Source: Burkholderia sp. Leaf177 (GTDB lineage Bacteria; Pseudomonadota; Gammaproteobacteria; Burkholderiales; Burkholderiaceae). From it: 64,000 nucleotides of DNA. Position numbers and translations under genes: made by a program. The stretch spans positions 1 through 64,000 of the forward strand of contig NZ_LMPF01000024.1 in NCBI RefSeq assembly GCF_001424345.1. The letters are read 5' to 3'. Positions within the stretch are counted from its first letter, which is position 1. Each line of letters begins with the position of its first letter. The notes beneath the pieces are model-generated. The model was not told where the DNA came from, made no database searches, and saw only the letters and a list, made by a program, of their open reading frames with translations. Below, one piece after another: positions 46,101-53,607 of the stretch.

Positions 46101-49100
46101 GCGACCTCGGCACGCTCTGCAGCGGCAAGAGCGACGACCACGGCCTGCTTTCCTGCGATGCAAAACTCAAGGAAGCCGGCAACGTCGACCTGATTGCGAT
46201 CGCGAAAGACGGCGAAGGACGCGTTGCGAACGCGACGACATCGGTCTGGGTCACGCGCGAAGACCAGCTTTGGTTCGGCGGCGAAAACACGGACCGTATC
46301 GATGTCTTGCCCGAGAAAACGAGCTACGAACCTGGCGAGACCGCGCGCTTCCAGGTGCGCATGCCGTTCCGTTTCGCGACCGCGCTGGTTGCCGTGGAAC
46401 GCGAGGGGATCGTGGAAACGAAGGTGGTGGAACTGGATGGCAAGAATCCGACCATCGAACTGAAAGTCCAGGAAACGTGGGGGCCGAACGTGTATGTGTC
46501 CGTGCTCGCCATTCGCGGCCGGATTCACGAAGTGCCGTGGTATTCGTTCTTCACGTGGGGCTGGAAAGCGCCGCTCGATTGGGCGCATGCGTTCTGGTAC
46601 GAAGGGCGGCAATATGAAGCGCCTACGCCGCTCGTCGATTTGTCGAAACCCGCGTTCCGGTATGGATTGGGCGAGATCAAGGTCGGTACGGCGGTGCACA
46701 GGCTCGGCGTGACCGTGACGACCGACGCGAAGTCGTACGCGGTGCGTTGCAAGGCGCACGTGAAGGTTCGCGTGACGTTGCCGGGCGGCAAACCGGCACC
46801 GGCGGGCACGCAGATCGCGCTTGCCGCCGTCGATGAAGCCCTGCTCGAACTCATGCCGAATCAAAGCTGGAATGTGCTCGACGCCATGCTGCAACGGCGT
46901 GCCTATGGCGTGGAGACATCGACGGCGCAGATGGAGATCATCGGGCGGCGTCACTTCGGGCGCAAAGCGGTGCCCGCGGGCGGTGGCGGCGGACACAGCG
47001 CGACGCGCGAACTCTTCGATACCCTCCTGCTCTGGAACCCGCGCGTGACGCTCGATGCAAACGGCGAAGCGTCCGTAGACGTACCCTTGAACGACGCATT
47101 GACGAGCTTCCGCATTGTTGCGATCGCGGCTGTCGGCGCGGGGCAATTCGGAACGGGAAGCACGTCGATACGCAGTACGCAGGACCTGCAACTGATATCG
47201 GGCTTGCCGCAGCTCGTGCGTGTGGGCGACCAGTTCCGCGCGCTCTTCACTCTGCGCAATACGACGGCGCGCACCATGCAGGTCGTGGTCACGCCGAACG
47301 TTCCATCGCTCGATCTGAAGGCGCAAACCGTTGAACTCGCGCCGGATTCATCGAAGGAAATCTCGTGGGAGATCAACACGCCGGACGCCATCGGGCTCGC
47401 GGCGACGGGCGCGTTGAACTGGCAAGTGAACGCAGCCGAGCAAGGCGGTCCCAAAGCGGCCGATGCCATCAAACTCGTGCAACGCGTCGTGCCGGCCATT
47501 CCCGTCACGGTCCAGCAAGCCACCATGACGCAAGTCGATGGCACGTTCAGCCTGCCCGTCGCGCCGCCGGAGACAGCGGTGGCTTCAGCGAATGGACAGA
47601 TTCGCGGCGGCATAGCGGTGACGTTGCAGCCGAAACTCGCCGATGGAATGCCGGGCGTGCGCCGCTGGTTCGAACGTTATCCGTACACTTGCCTTGAGCA
47701 GCAGACATCGCGTTCGCTGGGATTGAACGACCTCACGCAATGGCAGACGGTGATCGCGCGCATGCCGTCGTACCTTGACAGCGATGGTCTTGCGAACTAC
47801 TTCCCGCCATCGGACGATTCGCGCCCTTACGGCAGCCCGGCGTTGAGCGCGTATTTGCTTGCGGTCAGCGACGAAGCATCGAAAGCCGATCGCCGGTACG
47901 CGCTGCCCGACGACCTTCGCGACAAGCTCGCGGGCGCGTTGACGAATTTCGTCGAAGGGAAAATCCAGCGCACGTTCTGGTCGCCACGTCAGGATCTGGA
48001 CTTCGTGAAGCTCTCGGCGATCGAAGCGTTGTCGCGTTATGGTCTCGCCGAGCCGCGCATGCTCGGCTCGATCACCATCGCGCCGAATCAGTGGCCGACG
48101 TCCGCGCTGCTCGACTACTACGCGATCCTTTCGCGTGTGAACGGCATCGCGCAACGCGACGAGCAACGTGCGCAGATCAACCAGATCCTGCGCGCCCGGA
48201 TGACGTACTCGGGCACGCGCCTCGTGTTCTCGACCGCGGCCGATGACGACCTCTATTGGCTCATGACCGGGCCGGAGACGAACGCGGCGCGCATGGCGCT
48301 GCTTTTCGCCGATGACCCGACATGGAAAGATGATATGCCGAGGTTGATCGGCGGATTGCTCGCGTTGCAGAAGAACGGCGCGTGGCAAACCACGACATCG
48401 AACCTGTGGGGCAAGCTGGCCGTCGAGCGGTTCTCGCGTGTGTTCGAAAGCACGCCAGTGACGGGGCAAACGCAGATTGCGCTGGGCGGAGTCGAGAAGG
48501 CGATTGCGTGGAGCACGCCGGCTTCTCCAGCAAATCCGCGTAGCGTCACTTTGCCGTGGACCACAGGCGCGCTGAACCTTACGCAAGATGGCACCGGCAA
48601 GCCATGGGCGACTATCGAAAGTCTCGCGGCCGTTGCGTTGAAAGCGCCGTTCGCCGCGGGATATCGGATCACGAAGACCGTTACGCCCATCAACCCGGCC
48701 GTGAAGGGCACGCTTTCGCGTGGCGACATAGTGCGCGTTCATCTTGATATCGATGCACAAAGCGACATGACGTGGGTCGTCGTGAACGATCCCGTTCCGG
48801 CAGGAGCAACGATCCTCGGCTCGGGCCTCGGCCGCGATTCGGAAGCAGCGACCGAAGGTGAAAAGAGTCCGCAAGGCGCATGGCCGGCTTTCGTGGAACG
48901 AGGTTTCGATGGATATCGTGCGTATTACGACTATCTGCCGAAGGGAAAGCTTCAGGTCGAATACACGGTCCGGTTGAACAACGCAGGCACGTTCGGGCTG
49001 CCACCGACGCGGGTCGAAGCGCTGTATGCGCCGTCCGTGTTCGGCGTGATTCCCAACGCGACCGTGGTTGTCGCGCCACTCGCCGCTCTACCAGCTGCTA

Positions 49101-49108
49101 CAAAATAA
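43127..49108 (+). CDS. Bacterial alpha-2-macroglobulin family protein (YfhM-like)
   Basis: A 1993-residue periplasmic protease trap related to human complement C3 and macroglobulin. A Sec-type signal ends near ATHRADA-AR; no lipobox cysteine is seen, unlike E. coli YfhM (~1650 residues). The thioester motif C1522-L-E-Q1525 lies in YPYTCLEQQTSRS, so the protein can form a covalent trap. The bait-region stretch is rich in Asp/Ser (SDDDDNSGSG). The MG2-type domains, A2M region (LLLWNPRVTLDANGEASVDVPL) and receptor-like C-terminus are in the usual order. Followed after four bases by pbpC, the classic partnership. GGAG lies 10 bases upstream of the ATG. Confidence 0.95.
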   Translation: MIGVIKKQTWTLASAAAVLLLAIGFLGATHRADAARTVSVSPQGKVTQVRQVVVKFDEAMIAFGDPAAKAPAQVHCSGGAAAGSAHWIDDKTWAYDFNQDLTPGMRCSVALNDGLKSSAGNALSGPREYRFETGGPFVLSVMPDYGEIEENQFFVLKLNGPATEASALQNIWCESNGLGNRIPVKTVDATSRTALLKRFHLEKDSARILTLACQQTLPSATKMQLVYGRGVTGPSGIANDVEKRFDFDVREPFTASFSCERENAKAPCTPLRPLRIRFSSPVLRTDAAKIALHGPGGKTSPKFDPDEKDSEISTVEFAAPLPEHADLTIELPGGLKDASGRALSNADLFPLKTATAPMPPLAKFSSSTFGIIERFAEPNMPAMLPVTLRHVEADLKVSGLNAGASSVTKLRVDADTDIRRWMKTVDQFDGFSMSVSQIQKTMPELLHNGIKPVYAFGSTPKNPEIDIRSLSLLAKQPGVETLSVPQADPKSLRPFEVVGIPLTKPGFYVVELASPALGASLLGKPQAMYVRTSVLVTNLGVHFKQGRENSIVWVTALDSGKPVPNAQVRVTDCNGDELAVAKTDAKGIAKIDKPLAAANECGSDGFDWSGFFVSARVDDPKTGPDMAFVRSDWNRGIESWRFNVPTDMSRDQTTRATTVFDRTLLRAGETVSMKHLMREETLSGFAFPAHMPSRVTIRHLGSGQTYRLPLKWAADHSADSTFPIPAAAKLGEYSVTLDDGKVDADSDDDDNSGSGRMSIDTGSFRVEEFRLPVFKGSIGIRDQKTGALVAAKEAPLAVQIEYVSGGPASNLPVQVSALLKDASPAFASQFESFSFAPYKKPADDGSSAPSTQADDDNSAAQEDTSTAKLVADKTALTLDRNGTGTLTLKSLPAVEAPKRLALEATFADPNGEIQTLRGDAMLWPAEVAAGIKAGDWVSVGNAVPVQALAVDLQGKPRAGVALEIRGVARTMTSSRKRMVGGFYAYDNHTETRDLGTLCSGKSDDHGLLSCDAKLKEAGNVDLIAIAKDGEGRVANATTSVWVTREDQLWFGGENTDRIDVLPEKTSYEPGETARFQVRMPFRFATALVAVEREGIVETKVVELDGKNPTIELKVQETWGPNVYVSVLAIRGRIHEVPWYSFFTWGWKAPLDWAHAFWYEGRQYEAPTPLVDLSKPAFRYGLGEIKVGTAVHRLGVTVTTDAKSYAVRCKAHVKVRVTLPGGKPAPAGTQIALAAVDEALLELMPNQSWNVLDAMLQRRAYGVETSTAQMEIIGRRHFGRKAVPAGGGGGHSATRELFDTLLLWNPRVTLDANGEASVDVPLNDALTSFRIVAIAAVGAGQFGTGSTSIRSTQDLQLISGLPQLVRVGDQFRALFTLRNTTARTMQVVVTPNVPSLDLKAQTVELAPDSSKEISWEINTPDAIGLAATGALNWQVNAAEQGGPKAADAIKLVQRVVPAIPVTVQQATMTQVDGTFSLPVAPPETAVASANGQIRGGIAVTLQPKLADGMPGVRRWFERYPYTCLEQQTSRSLGLNDLTQWQTVIARMPSYLDSDGLANYFPPSDDSRPYGSPALSAYLLAVSDEASKADRRYALPDDLRDKLAGALTNFVEGKIQRTFWSPRQDLDFVKLSAIEALSRYGLAEPRMLGSITIAPNQWPTSALLDYYAILSRVNGIAQRDEQRAQINQILRARMTYSGTRLVFSTAADDDLYWLMTGPETNAARMALLFADDPTWKDDMPRLIGGLLALQKNGAWQTTTSNLWGKLAVERFSRVFESTPVTGQTQIALGGVEKAIAWSTPASPANPRSVTLPWTTGALNLTQDGTGKPWATIESLAAVALKAPFAAGYRITKTVTPINPAVKGTLSRGDIVRVHLDIDAQSDMTWVVVNDPVPAGATILGSGLGRDSEAATEGEKSPQGAWPAFVERGFDGYRAYYDYLPKGKLQVEYTVRLNNAGTFGLPPTRVEALYAPSVFGVIPNATVVVAPLAALPAATK

Positions 49109-49112
49109 AGCG

Positions 49113-51317
49113 ATGAAACGCGCCGCCCTCGCCCTTCTCGGATGCATGTTTGCAAGCTCGGCCATGGCGCTGCCGAGCTTCGACGAAGTGCGCGCAGGCT
49201 GGCGGAGTTCCGACTGGGTTTTGCTCGGCCGCGATGGCGAGCCGCTGCAACGCACGCGTATCGATACAACCGAACGTCGTGGCGACTGGATTGCGCTGCA
49301 GGATGTCTCGCCCGCGTTGCGCGAAGCGATCGTCGTCTCGGAGGACAAGCGCTTCTACGAACACAGCGGCGTGGACTGGCGCGGAGCCGCGGCCGCGGCG
49401 TGGGCGAACTTGTGGAACACGCGTACGCGCGGCGCGTCGACGGTGACCATGCAACTGACCGGTTTGATCGATGAAGATCGACGCCCGGGCCGAAGATCGG
49501 TGACCGAAAAAGCGACGCAAACGGTCGGCGCATTGTGGCTCGATCACGCGTGGCGCAAGGATCAGATTCTCGAGGCGTATCTGAACCTCGTGCCGTTTCG
49601 CGGCGAGATCGTGGGGTTATCGGCGTTATCGCAAACCTTGTTCGGCAAGGCGCCGTCCGGCTTGAACGAGCGCGAAGCCGCCGTGACCGCCGCGCTCGTG
49701 CGCGCGCCGAATGCGAACTACGCGAAGGCGTCATCGCGCGCGTGCGGAATCTTGCGCGACATGAACCGGGCGAAGACATCGGCCGCGGACCCATGCGTGA
49801 ATCTCGACAGCTATGTGCAGTTGACGCTGACACGCACGGCATCGGTTGATCAGCGTTCTGCGAATGCCGATTCCCTCGCGCCGCATTTCGCGCGCCGTAT
49901 TGCGAACGAGGTTCATCCGGAAGCGGGCGCACGCATCAAGTCCACGCTCGATACACGCCTGCAACGCTTCGCCCGTGACTCGCTCGCGCGTACCTTGCTC
50001 GAACTCAACGCGCGCGCGCATCAACGCAATGTGCATGACGGCGCGGCTATCGTGATCGATAACCGCAGCGGCGAGATCCTCGCGTGGGTCGGCTCGGCGG
50101 GCGGGTTGTCGAATGCGCCGGAAGTCGATGCGGTCGTCGCGCTGCGTCAGGCCGGCTCGACGCTGAAGCCGTTTTTATACGCTCAGGCCATCGATGAAAA
50201 ACGTCTCACGCCCGCAAGTCTTCTCGATGACGCCCCGCTTGATCTCGCCACGGGCGGCGGTTTGTATATCCCGCAAAACTACGATCACGATTTCAAGGGC
50301 TGGGTGAGCATGCGCACGGCGTTGGGGTCGTCGCTGAACGTGCCGGCGGTGCGCACGCTCGTGATGGTCACGCCGCACCGGTTCGCGAAAACGCTCGTGT
50401 CGCTCGGCTTGCCGCTCACGCAAGCCGGCGACTATTACGGCTTCAGCCTGGCGCTCGGTAGCGCCGACGTGACGCTTGCATCGCTTACGAACGCATATCG
50501 CACGCTCGCGAATGGCGGCGTCGCGGGGCAAATGTTCGACATTGCAACGCATCCGCCAGCCGCAAATCCGAAACGCATTTTCAGCCCGCAGGCAAGCTTC
50601 ATAGTCACAAATGTCCTCGCGGACAACAACGCCCGCACGCGCACGTTCGGCTTCGACAGCGTGCTCGCTACGCGCTTTTTCAGCGCGGTCAAGACCGGCA
50701 CGAGCAAGGACATGCGTGACAACTGGGCGGTCGGTTATACGTCGCGATACACGGTGGGCGTCTGGGTCGGCAACGCCGATGGCGCGCCCATGTGGGACGT
50801 GTCCGGCGTGACAGGCGCCGCGCCCGTGTGGGCGGCGCTCGTGAACTACCTGCACCGGCAGACGCCGAGCCGCGCGCCCGTCGCGCCCGAAGGCGTGGTG
50901 CGCACGAAGATCACGTATCAGAACGACATTGAGCCAGCGCGCGACGACTGGTTTTTGAGCGGCACGGAAATGTCGCGGATCGCGTTATCGGCGAATGCCG
51001 ATGGGTCGGTTCTCAAGGGCGCGGCCCGGATTGTGACGCCGACCGATGGCACGATCTTCGCGCTCGATCCTGATATTCCCGCAGCGCGCCAGCGCGTCTG
51101 GTTCGAAAGCGGACCAGGCGCACCTTCGGGCAGTACGTGGCGCCTGGACGGCAAGCCGGCGGGACGCGCAGGACACGCGGAACATGCGGAACGTATGGCA
51201 TGGTTGCCTTGGCCGGGCCATCACACGCTGGAACTCATCGATACACACGGCGCAGTCGTCGATTCGGTGAAATTCGAAGTGCGCGGCGCCTATGCAAAAA
51301 TCAAGACCAAGGGCTGA
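49113..51317 (+). CDS. pbpC: Penicillin-binding protein 1C
   Basis: Bifunctional cell-wall synthase: transglycosylase (GT51) plus transpeptidase. 734 residues. An N-terminal signal-anchor (MKRAALALLGCMFASSAMA) precedes the GT51 catalytic stretch SEDKRFYEHSGVDWRG (E77-D78) and GASTVTMQL. The transpeptidase shows SxxK at S349-T-L-K352, SxN at GSSLNVPAV and KTG in VKTGTSKDMRDNW. The last ~100 residues form the BiPBP_C domain. ATG 49113 is preferred to 49068, which lies inside the macroglobulin gene. Partner of the alpha-2-macroglobulin; the pair is thought to repair walls and trap invading proteases. Confidence 0.96.
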   Translation: MKRAALALLGCMFASSAMALPSFDEVRAGWRSSDWVLLGRDGEPLQRTRIDTTERRGDWIALQDVSPALREAIVVSEDKRFYEHSGVDWRGAAAAAWANLWNTRTRGASTVTMQLTGLIDEDRRPGRRSVTEKATQTVGALWLDHAWRKDQILEAYLNLVPFRGEIVGLSALSQTLFGKAPSGLNEREAAVTAALVRAPNANYAKASSRACGILRDMNRAKTSAADPCVNLDSYVQLTLTRTASVDQRSANADSLAPHFARRIANEVHPEAGARIKSTLDTRLQRFARDSLARTLLELNARAHQRNVHDGAAIVIDNRSGEILAWVGSAGGLSNAPEVDAVVALRQAGSTLKPFLYAQAIDEKRLTPASLLDDAPLDLATGGGLYIPQNYDHDFKGWVSMRTALGSSLNVPAVRTLVMVTPHRFAKTLVSLGLPLTQAGDYYGFSLALGSADVTLASLTNAYRTLANGGVAGQMFDIATHPPAANPKRIFSPQASFIVTNVLADNNARTRTFGFDSVLATRFFSAVKTGTSKDMRDNWAVGYTSRYTVGVWVGNADGAPMWDVSGVTGAAPVWAALVNYLHRQTPSRAPVAPEGVVRTKITYQNDIEPARDDWFLSGTEMSRIALSANADGSVLKGAARIVTPTDGTIFALDPDIPAARQRVWFESGPGAPSGSTWRLDGKPAGRAGHAEHAERMAWLPWPGHHTLELIDTHGAVVDSVKFEVRGAYAKIKTKG

Positions 51318-51661
51318 CTGGATCGAATTTTGATCACGCTCGGCTTAAGACAAAAGACAGCTTAATAGCGAAGACATTCAAAAAGTTTTAAATCTCGGCA
51401 GGACCGTCCGCATCCGCCAGGCGTCTGGTGATAATCGCTAAAGGGCAAGCGAAACGTCCTGTGACAAGCGATCAGGCAGCAAAATAATATCCGCCGATGT
51501 TGTCAAAATTAATGCCGCTCGAACGGATTCACAGTCGCCGCCATTATCCTGACGATCGTTTTGTCCTATGCTAGTTGGACTTTCTGGCCAGGCTTCCAGT
51601 AAAGTCGGGGCGGCACCGCGACACTCATTTCTCCTTTTGCTTTTAACCTGGAGCACTTGTC
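51318..51661. other. Non-coding gap before the ComEA-like gene
   Basis: AT-richer intergenic sequence with no gene. A -10-like TATGCT (about 51567-51572) precedes the next gene by ~90 bases; a GGAG site lies just before its start. No hairpin with a T-run was noted. Confidence 0.45.
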
Positions 51662-52243
51662 ATGCTTAAAAAGCTGTTGATGTTGTTTCTGGCCTTTTCG
51701 TTGTCGATCGGCGCTGCGTTCGCCGCCACCGATGTGAACACAGCGGATCAGGCCTCGCTTGAAGCCATCAAGGGGCTGGGTCCCGTGAAGTCGAAAGCGA
51801 TCATCGACGAACGGACTGCAAACGGCCCGTTCAAGGACGCAGACGATCTCGCCAATCGCGTGAAAGGACTTGGAACAAAATCCGTCGGGCATCTGGAGGA
51901 AGCGGGGCTGACAATCGGCGGCTCTTCCGCGCCGCCGACAGGCGCGAAGCCTTCCAAGACGCCTGCAACGAGCACGAGCGCGGCGCCGGGCAAATCGACG
52001 GTGAAATCCTCGACCGCAGCAACGGCCGCGACCTCTCCTGCAGCGACCACGGCCACGACGCCCGCGGTCACGCCGGATGCGGCATCGGCTCCGAAAGCCA
52101 AAAAATCGAAGAAAGCGAAAGCCGCTGATTCAGCAAGCAGCCCGGCCACAGCCACTGCCGATGCAGCTTCTGGCGCGAGTGGCGCCAAGGCATCGAAGAA
52201 GTCAAAGAAGAAGAAAGCCGCGAGCGACGCGGCAGCGACCTGA
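51662..52243 (+). CDS. Secreted helix-hairpin-helix (ComEA-like) protein with Lys/Ala-rich tail
   Basis: 193 residues: a Sec signal peptide cleaved near AFAA (residues 1-21), a double helix-hairpin-helix DNA-binding domain (VNTADQASLEAIKGLGPVKS... AIIDERTANGPFKDADDLANR... GLGTKSVGHLEEAGLTIGG, ~25-85), then a ~100-residue low-complexity tail of Ala, Ser, Thr and Lys (AKKSKKAKAADSAS, ASKKSKKKKAASDA) resembling histone H1-type tails. ComEA proteins bind incoming DNA in the periplasm during natural transformation. This gene stands alone, away from competence genes. Confidence 0.82.
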   Translation: MLKKLLMLFLAFSLSIGAAFAATDVNTADQASLEAIKGLGPVKSKAIIDERTANGPFKDADDLANRVKGLGTKSVGHLEEAGLTIGGSSAPPTGAKPSKTPATSTSAAPGKSTVKSSTAATAATSPAATTATTPAVTPDAASAPKAKKSKKAKAADSASSPATATADAASGASGAKASKKSKKKKAASDAAAT

Positions 52244-52413
52244 GCGCAGCGACGCATTCGTGCAATGGCCACACGCACGACGCTCGCGCTCAAGCGTACT
52301 CAAGTCGCTTTGTAGCAGAACACTCGCCGTCCTGATGGACGGCACCTTGTTAGCCCGGTTACTGCAATACAACCGGGCGATAACCAACCGCATCGCTTTT
52401 GAGAGAGACAGCC

Positions 52414-52860
52414 ATGAGCCTACTCGATACCCTCGCCTCGTCCTTCGGCAAATCGTCACCGGAAGGTGGCGGCGCAGCGCCGGCCGGTCTGGTCGCCGTC
52501 GCAATGGAATTCATCAACAACCAGCCGGGCGGCCTCACCGGCTTGATCCAGCGCTTCCATGAAAATGGCGCTGGTGATGTCGTGTCGTCGTGGATTGGTC
52601 ATGGCGAAAACAAGCCGATCAGTTCCGACACCCTCACGAACGTACTTGGCTCGGGCGCGGTCAGCGACCTCGCGCAGAAAGCCGGTGTATCGGGCGATCA
52701 GTTGAGCGGCATGCTGGCAGCTGTTCTGCCGCATCTGGTCGATAAGGCAACGCCGAACGGCGAAGTGCCGGCCGACGGCAAGCTCGATCTGAGCAGCGTG
52801 CTGGGTTCGCTCGGCGGCCTGGGCGGCTTGTTCGGCAAGGGTGAAGAACCGAAGGCTTGA
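52414..52860 (+). CDS. YidB family (DUF937) protein
   Basis: 148 residues with the YidB pattern (MSLLDTLASSFGKSS, SSWIGHGENKPISSDTLTNVLG, DLAQKAGVSGDQLSGMLAAVLPHLVDKATP) and a glycine-rich tail (GSLGGLGGLFGKG). ATG 52414 is chosen over an in-frame ATG at 52399, as the family starts at MSLLD. Function unknown; no signal peptide or membrane segment. Ends at a shared terminator. Confidence 0.88.
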   Translation: MSLLDTLASSFGKSSPEGGGAAPAGLVAVAMEFINNQPGGLTGLIQRFHENGAGDVVSSWIGHGENKPISSDTLTNVLGSGAVSDLAQKAGVSGDQLSGMLAAVLPHLVDKATPNGEVPADGKLDLSSVLGSLGGLGGLFGKGEEPKA

Positions 52861-52894
52861 TCGTGCTTCGTTTCTGAGTTTTTGCTTGGAAGAT

Positions 52895-52930
52895 AAAAAG
52901 GGGCATCGGTTTGATCCGATGCCCCTTTTT
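52895..52930. terminator. Bidirectional rho-independent terminator
   Basis: AAAAGGGGCATCGG and CCGATGCCCCTTTTT arms around a 6-base loop. It ends the plus-strand YidB gene and, read from the other side, the minus-strand NTF2-like gene. Confidence 0.95.
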
Positions 52931-52931
52931 C

Positions 52932-53372
52932 TTAGTGCTTGAAACCTTGTCGCGCCAGCAATTTCCAGCCGTTGCCGACCTTCTTCCAGACCATCAGCTG
53001 ATCGAGTTCAACGTCGGTCTGCTTGCCGTCGCTTTCCACTGTCGTCGAAAAATGATCGCGGACGATGGCGTTATCGCCTGCGAGGGTCACGCTCGGCGCG
53101 CTCAGGTCGATGCGCTTGTAGTGCGTCTTCCCGCTCACGATCGTATCGATATAAACCTGCTGGTTCTGCACCGACGCGTTCGAATGACCGTAGCTCAGCG
53201 TTGGTGTGGTCAGCGCTTTGAGTTCGGCGCCGTTCGCCGCGATCATTGCGGCGTGCAAGCGCTGAACGGCCGAGTCCAGGGATGCCTGATCGGTGGCTTT
53301 CGCGTAAGCGTTCAGCGACGCGGCGCACGCAATGGTTGCGGCCAGAAAAATTTTGAGTTTTGTCATGGGCAT
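52932..53372 (-). CDS. Exported NTF2-like (DUF4440) protein
   Basis: 146 residues with a Sec signal (MTKLKIFLAATIACAASLNAYA) and a small alpha+beta domain (DSAVQRLHAAMIAANGAELKALTTPTLSYGHSNA ... VWKKVGNGWKLLARQGF) of the NTF2-like/SnoaL type. Such folds form enzyme pockets or bind small ligands, but no residues point to a reaction here. Start is either ATG 53372 (MPMTKLK) or ATG 53366. It is a single-gene unit between terminators. Confidence 0.75.
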   Translation of the reverse strand: MPMTKLKIFLAATIACAASLNAYAKATDQASLDSAVQRLHAAMIAANGAELKALTTPTLSYGHSNASVQNQQVYIDTIVSGKTHYKRIDLSAPSVTLAGDNAIVRDHFSTTVESDGKQTDVELDQLMVWKKVGNGWKLLARQGFKH

Positions 53373-53549
53373 ATTCTTAAGGCTCGGATTTGAACGGACA
53401 TCGTATGACTACTCAGCGTTACCTAACCGAACATCACCGCTACCAATTAAAATATTACATACGACGTCAGATAACTTGAACGCAGATTATCACGATGCTT
53501 GAGGATTTTTAACGGTGTAAACCCAAACCTTCCCGGAACACAACAAGCG

Positions 53550-53583
53550 AAAAAAAACGCCCGACGAACCTCATCGGGCGTTT
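53550..53583 (-). terminator. Rho-independent terminator after clpB
   Basis: On the minus strand AAACGCCCGA and TCGGGCGTTTTTTTT arms enclose a 9-base loop 25 bases past the clpB stop. Confidence 0.94.
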
Positions 53584-53607
53584 CCAAGCAAACCACCAAA
53601 AAGCGTC

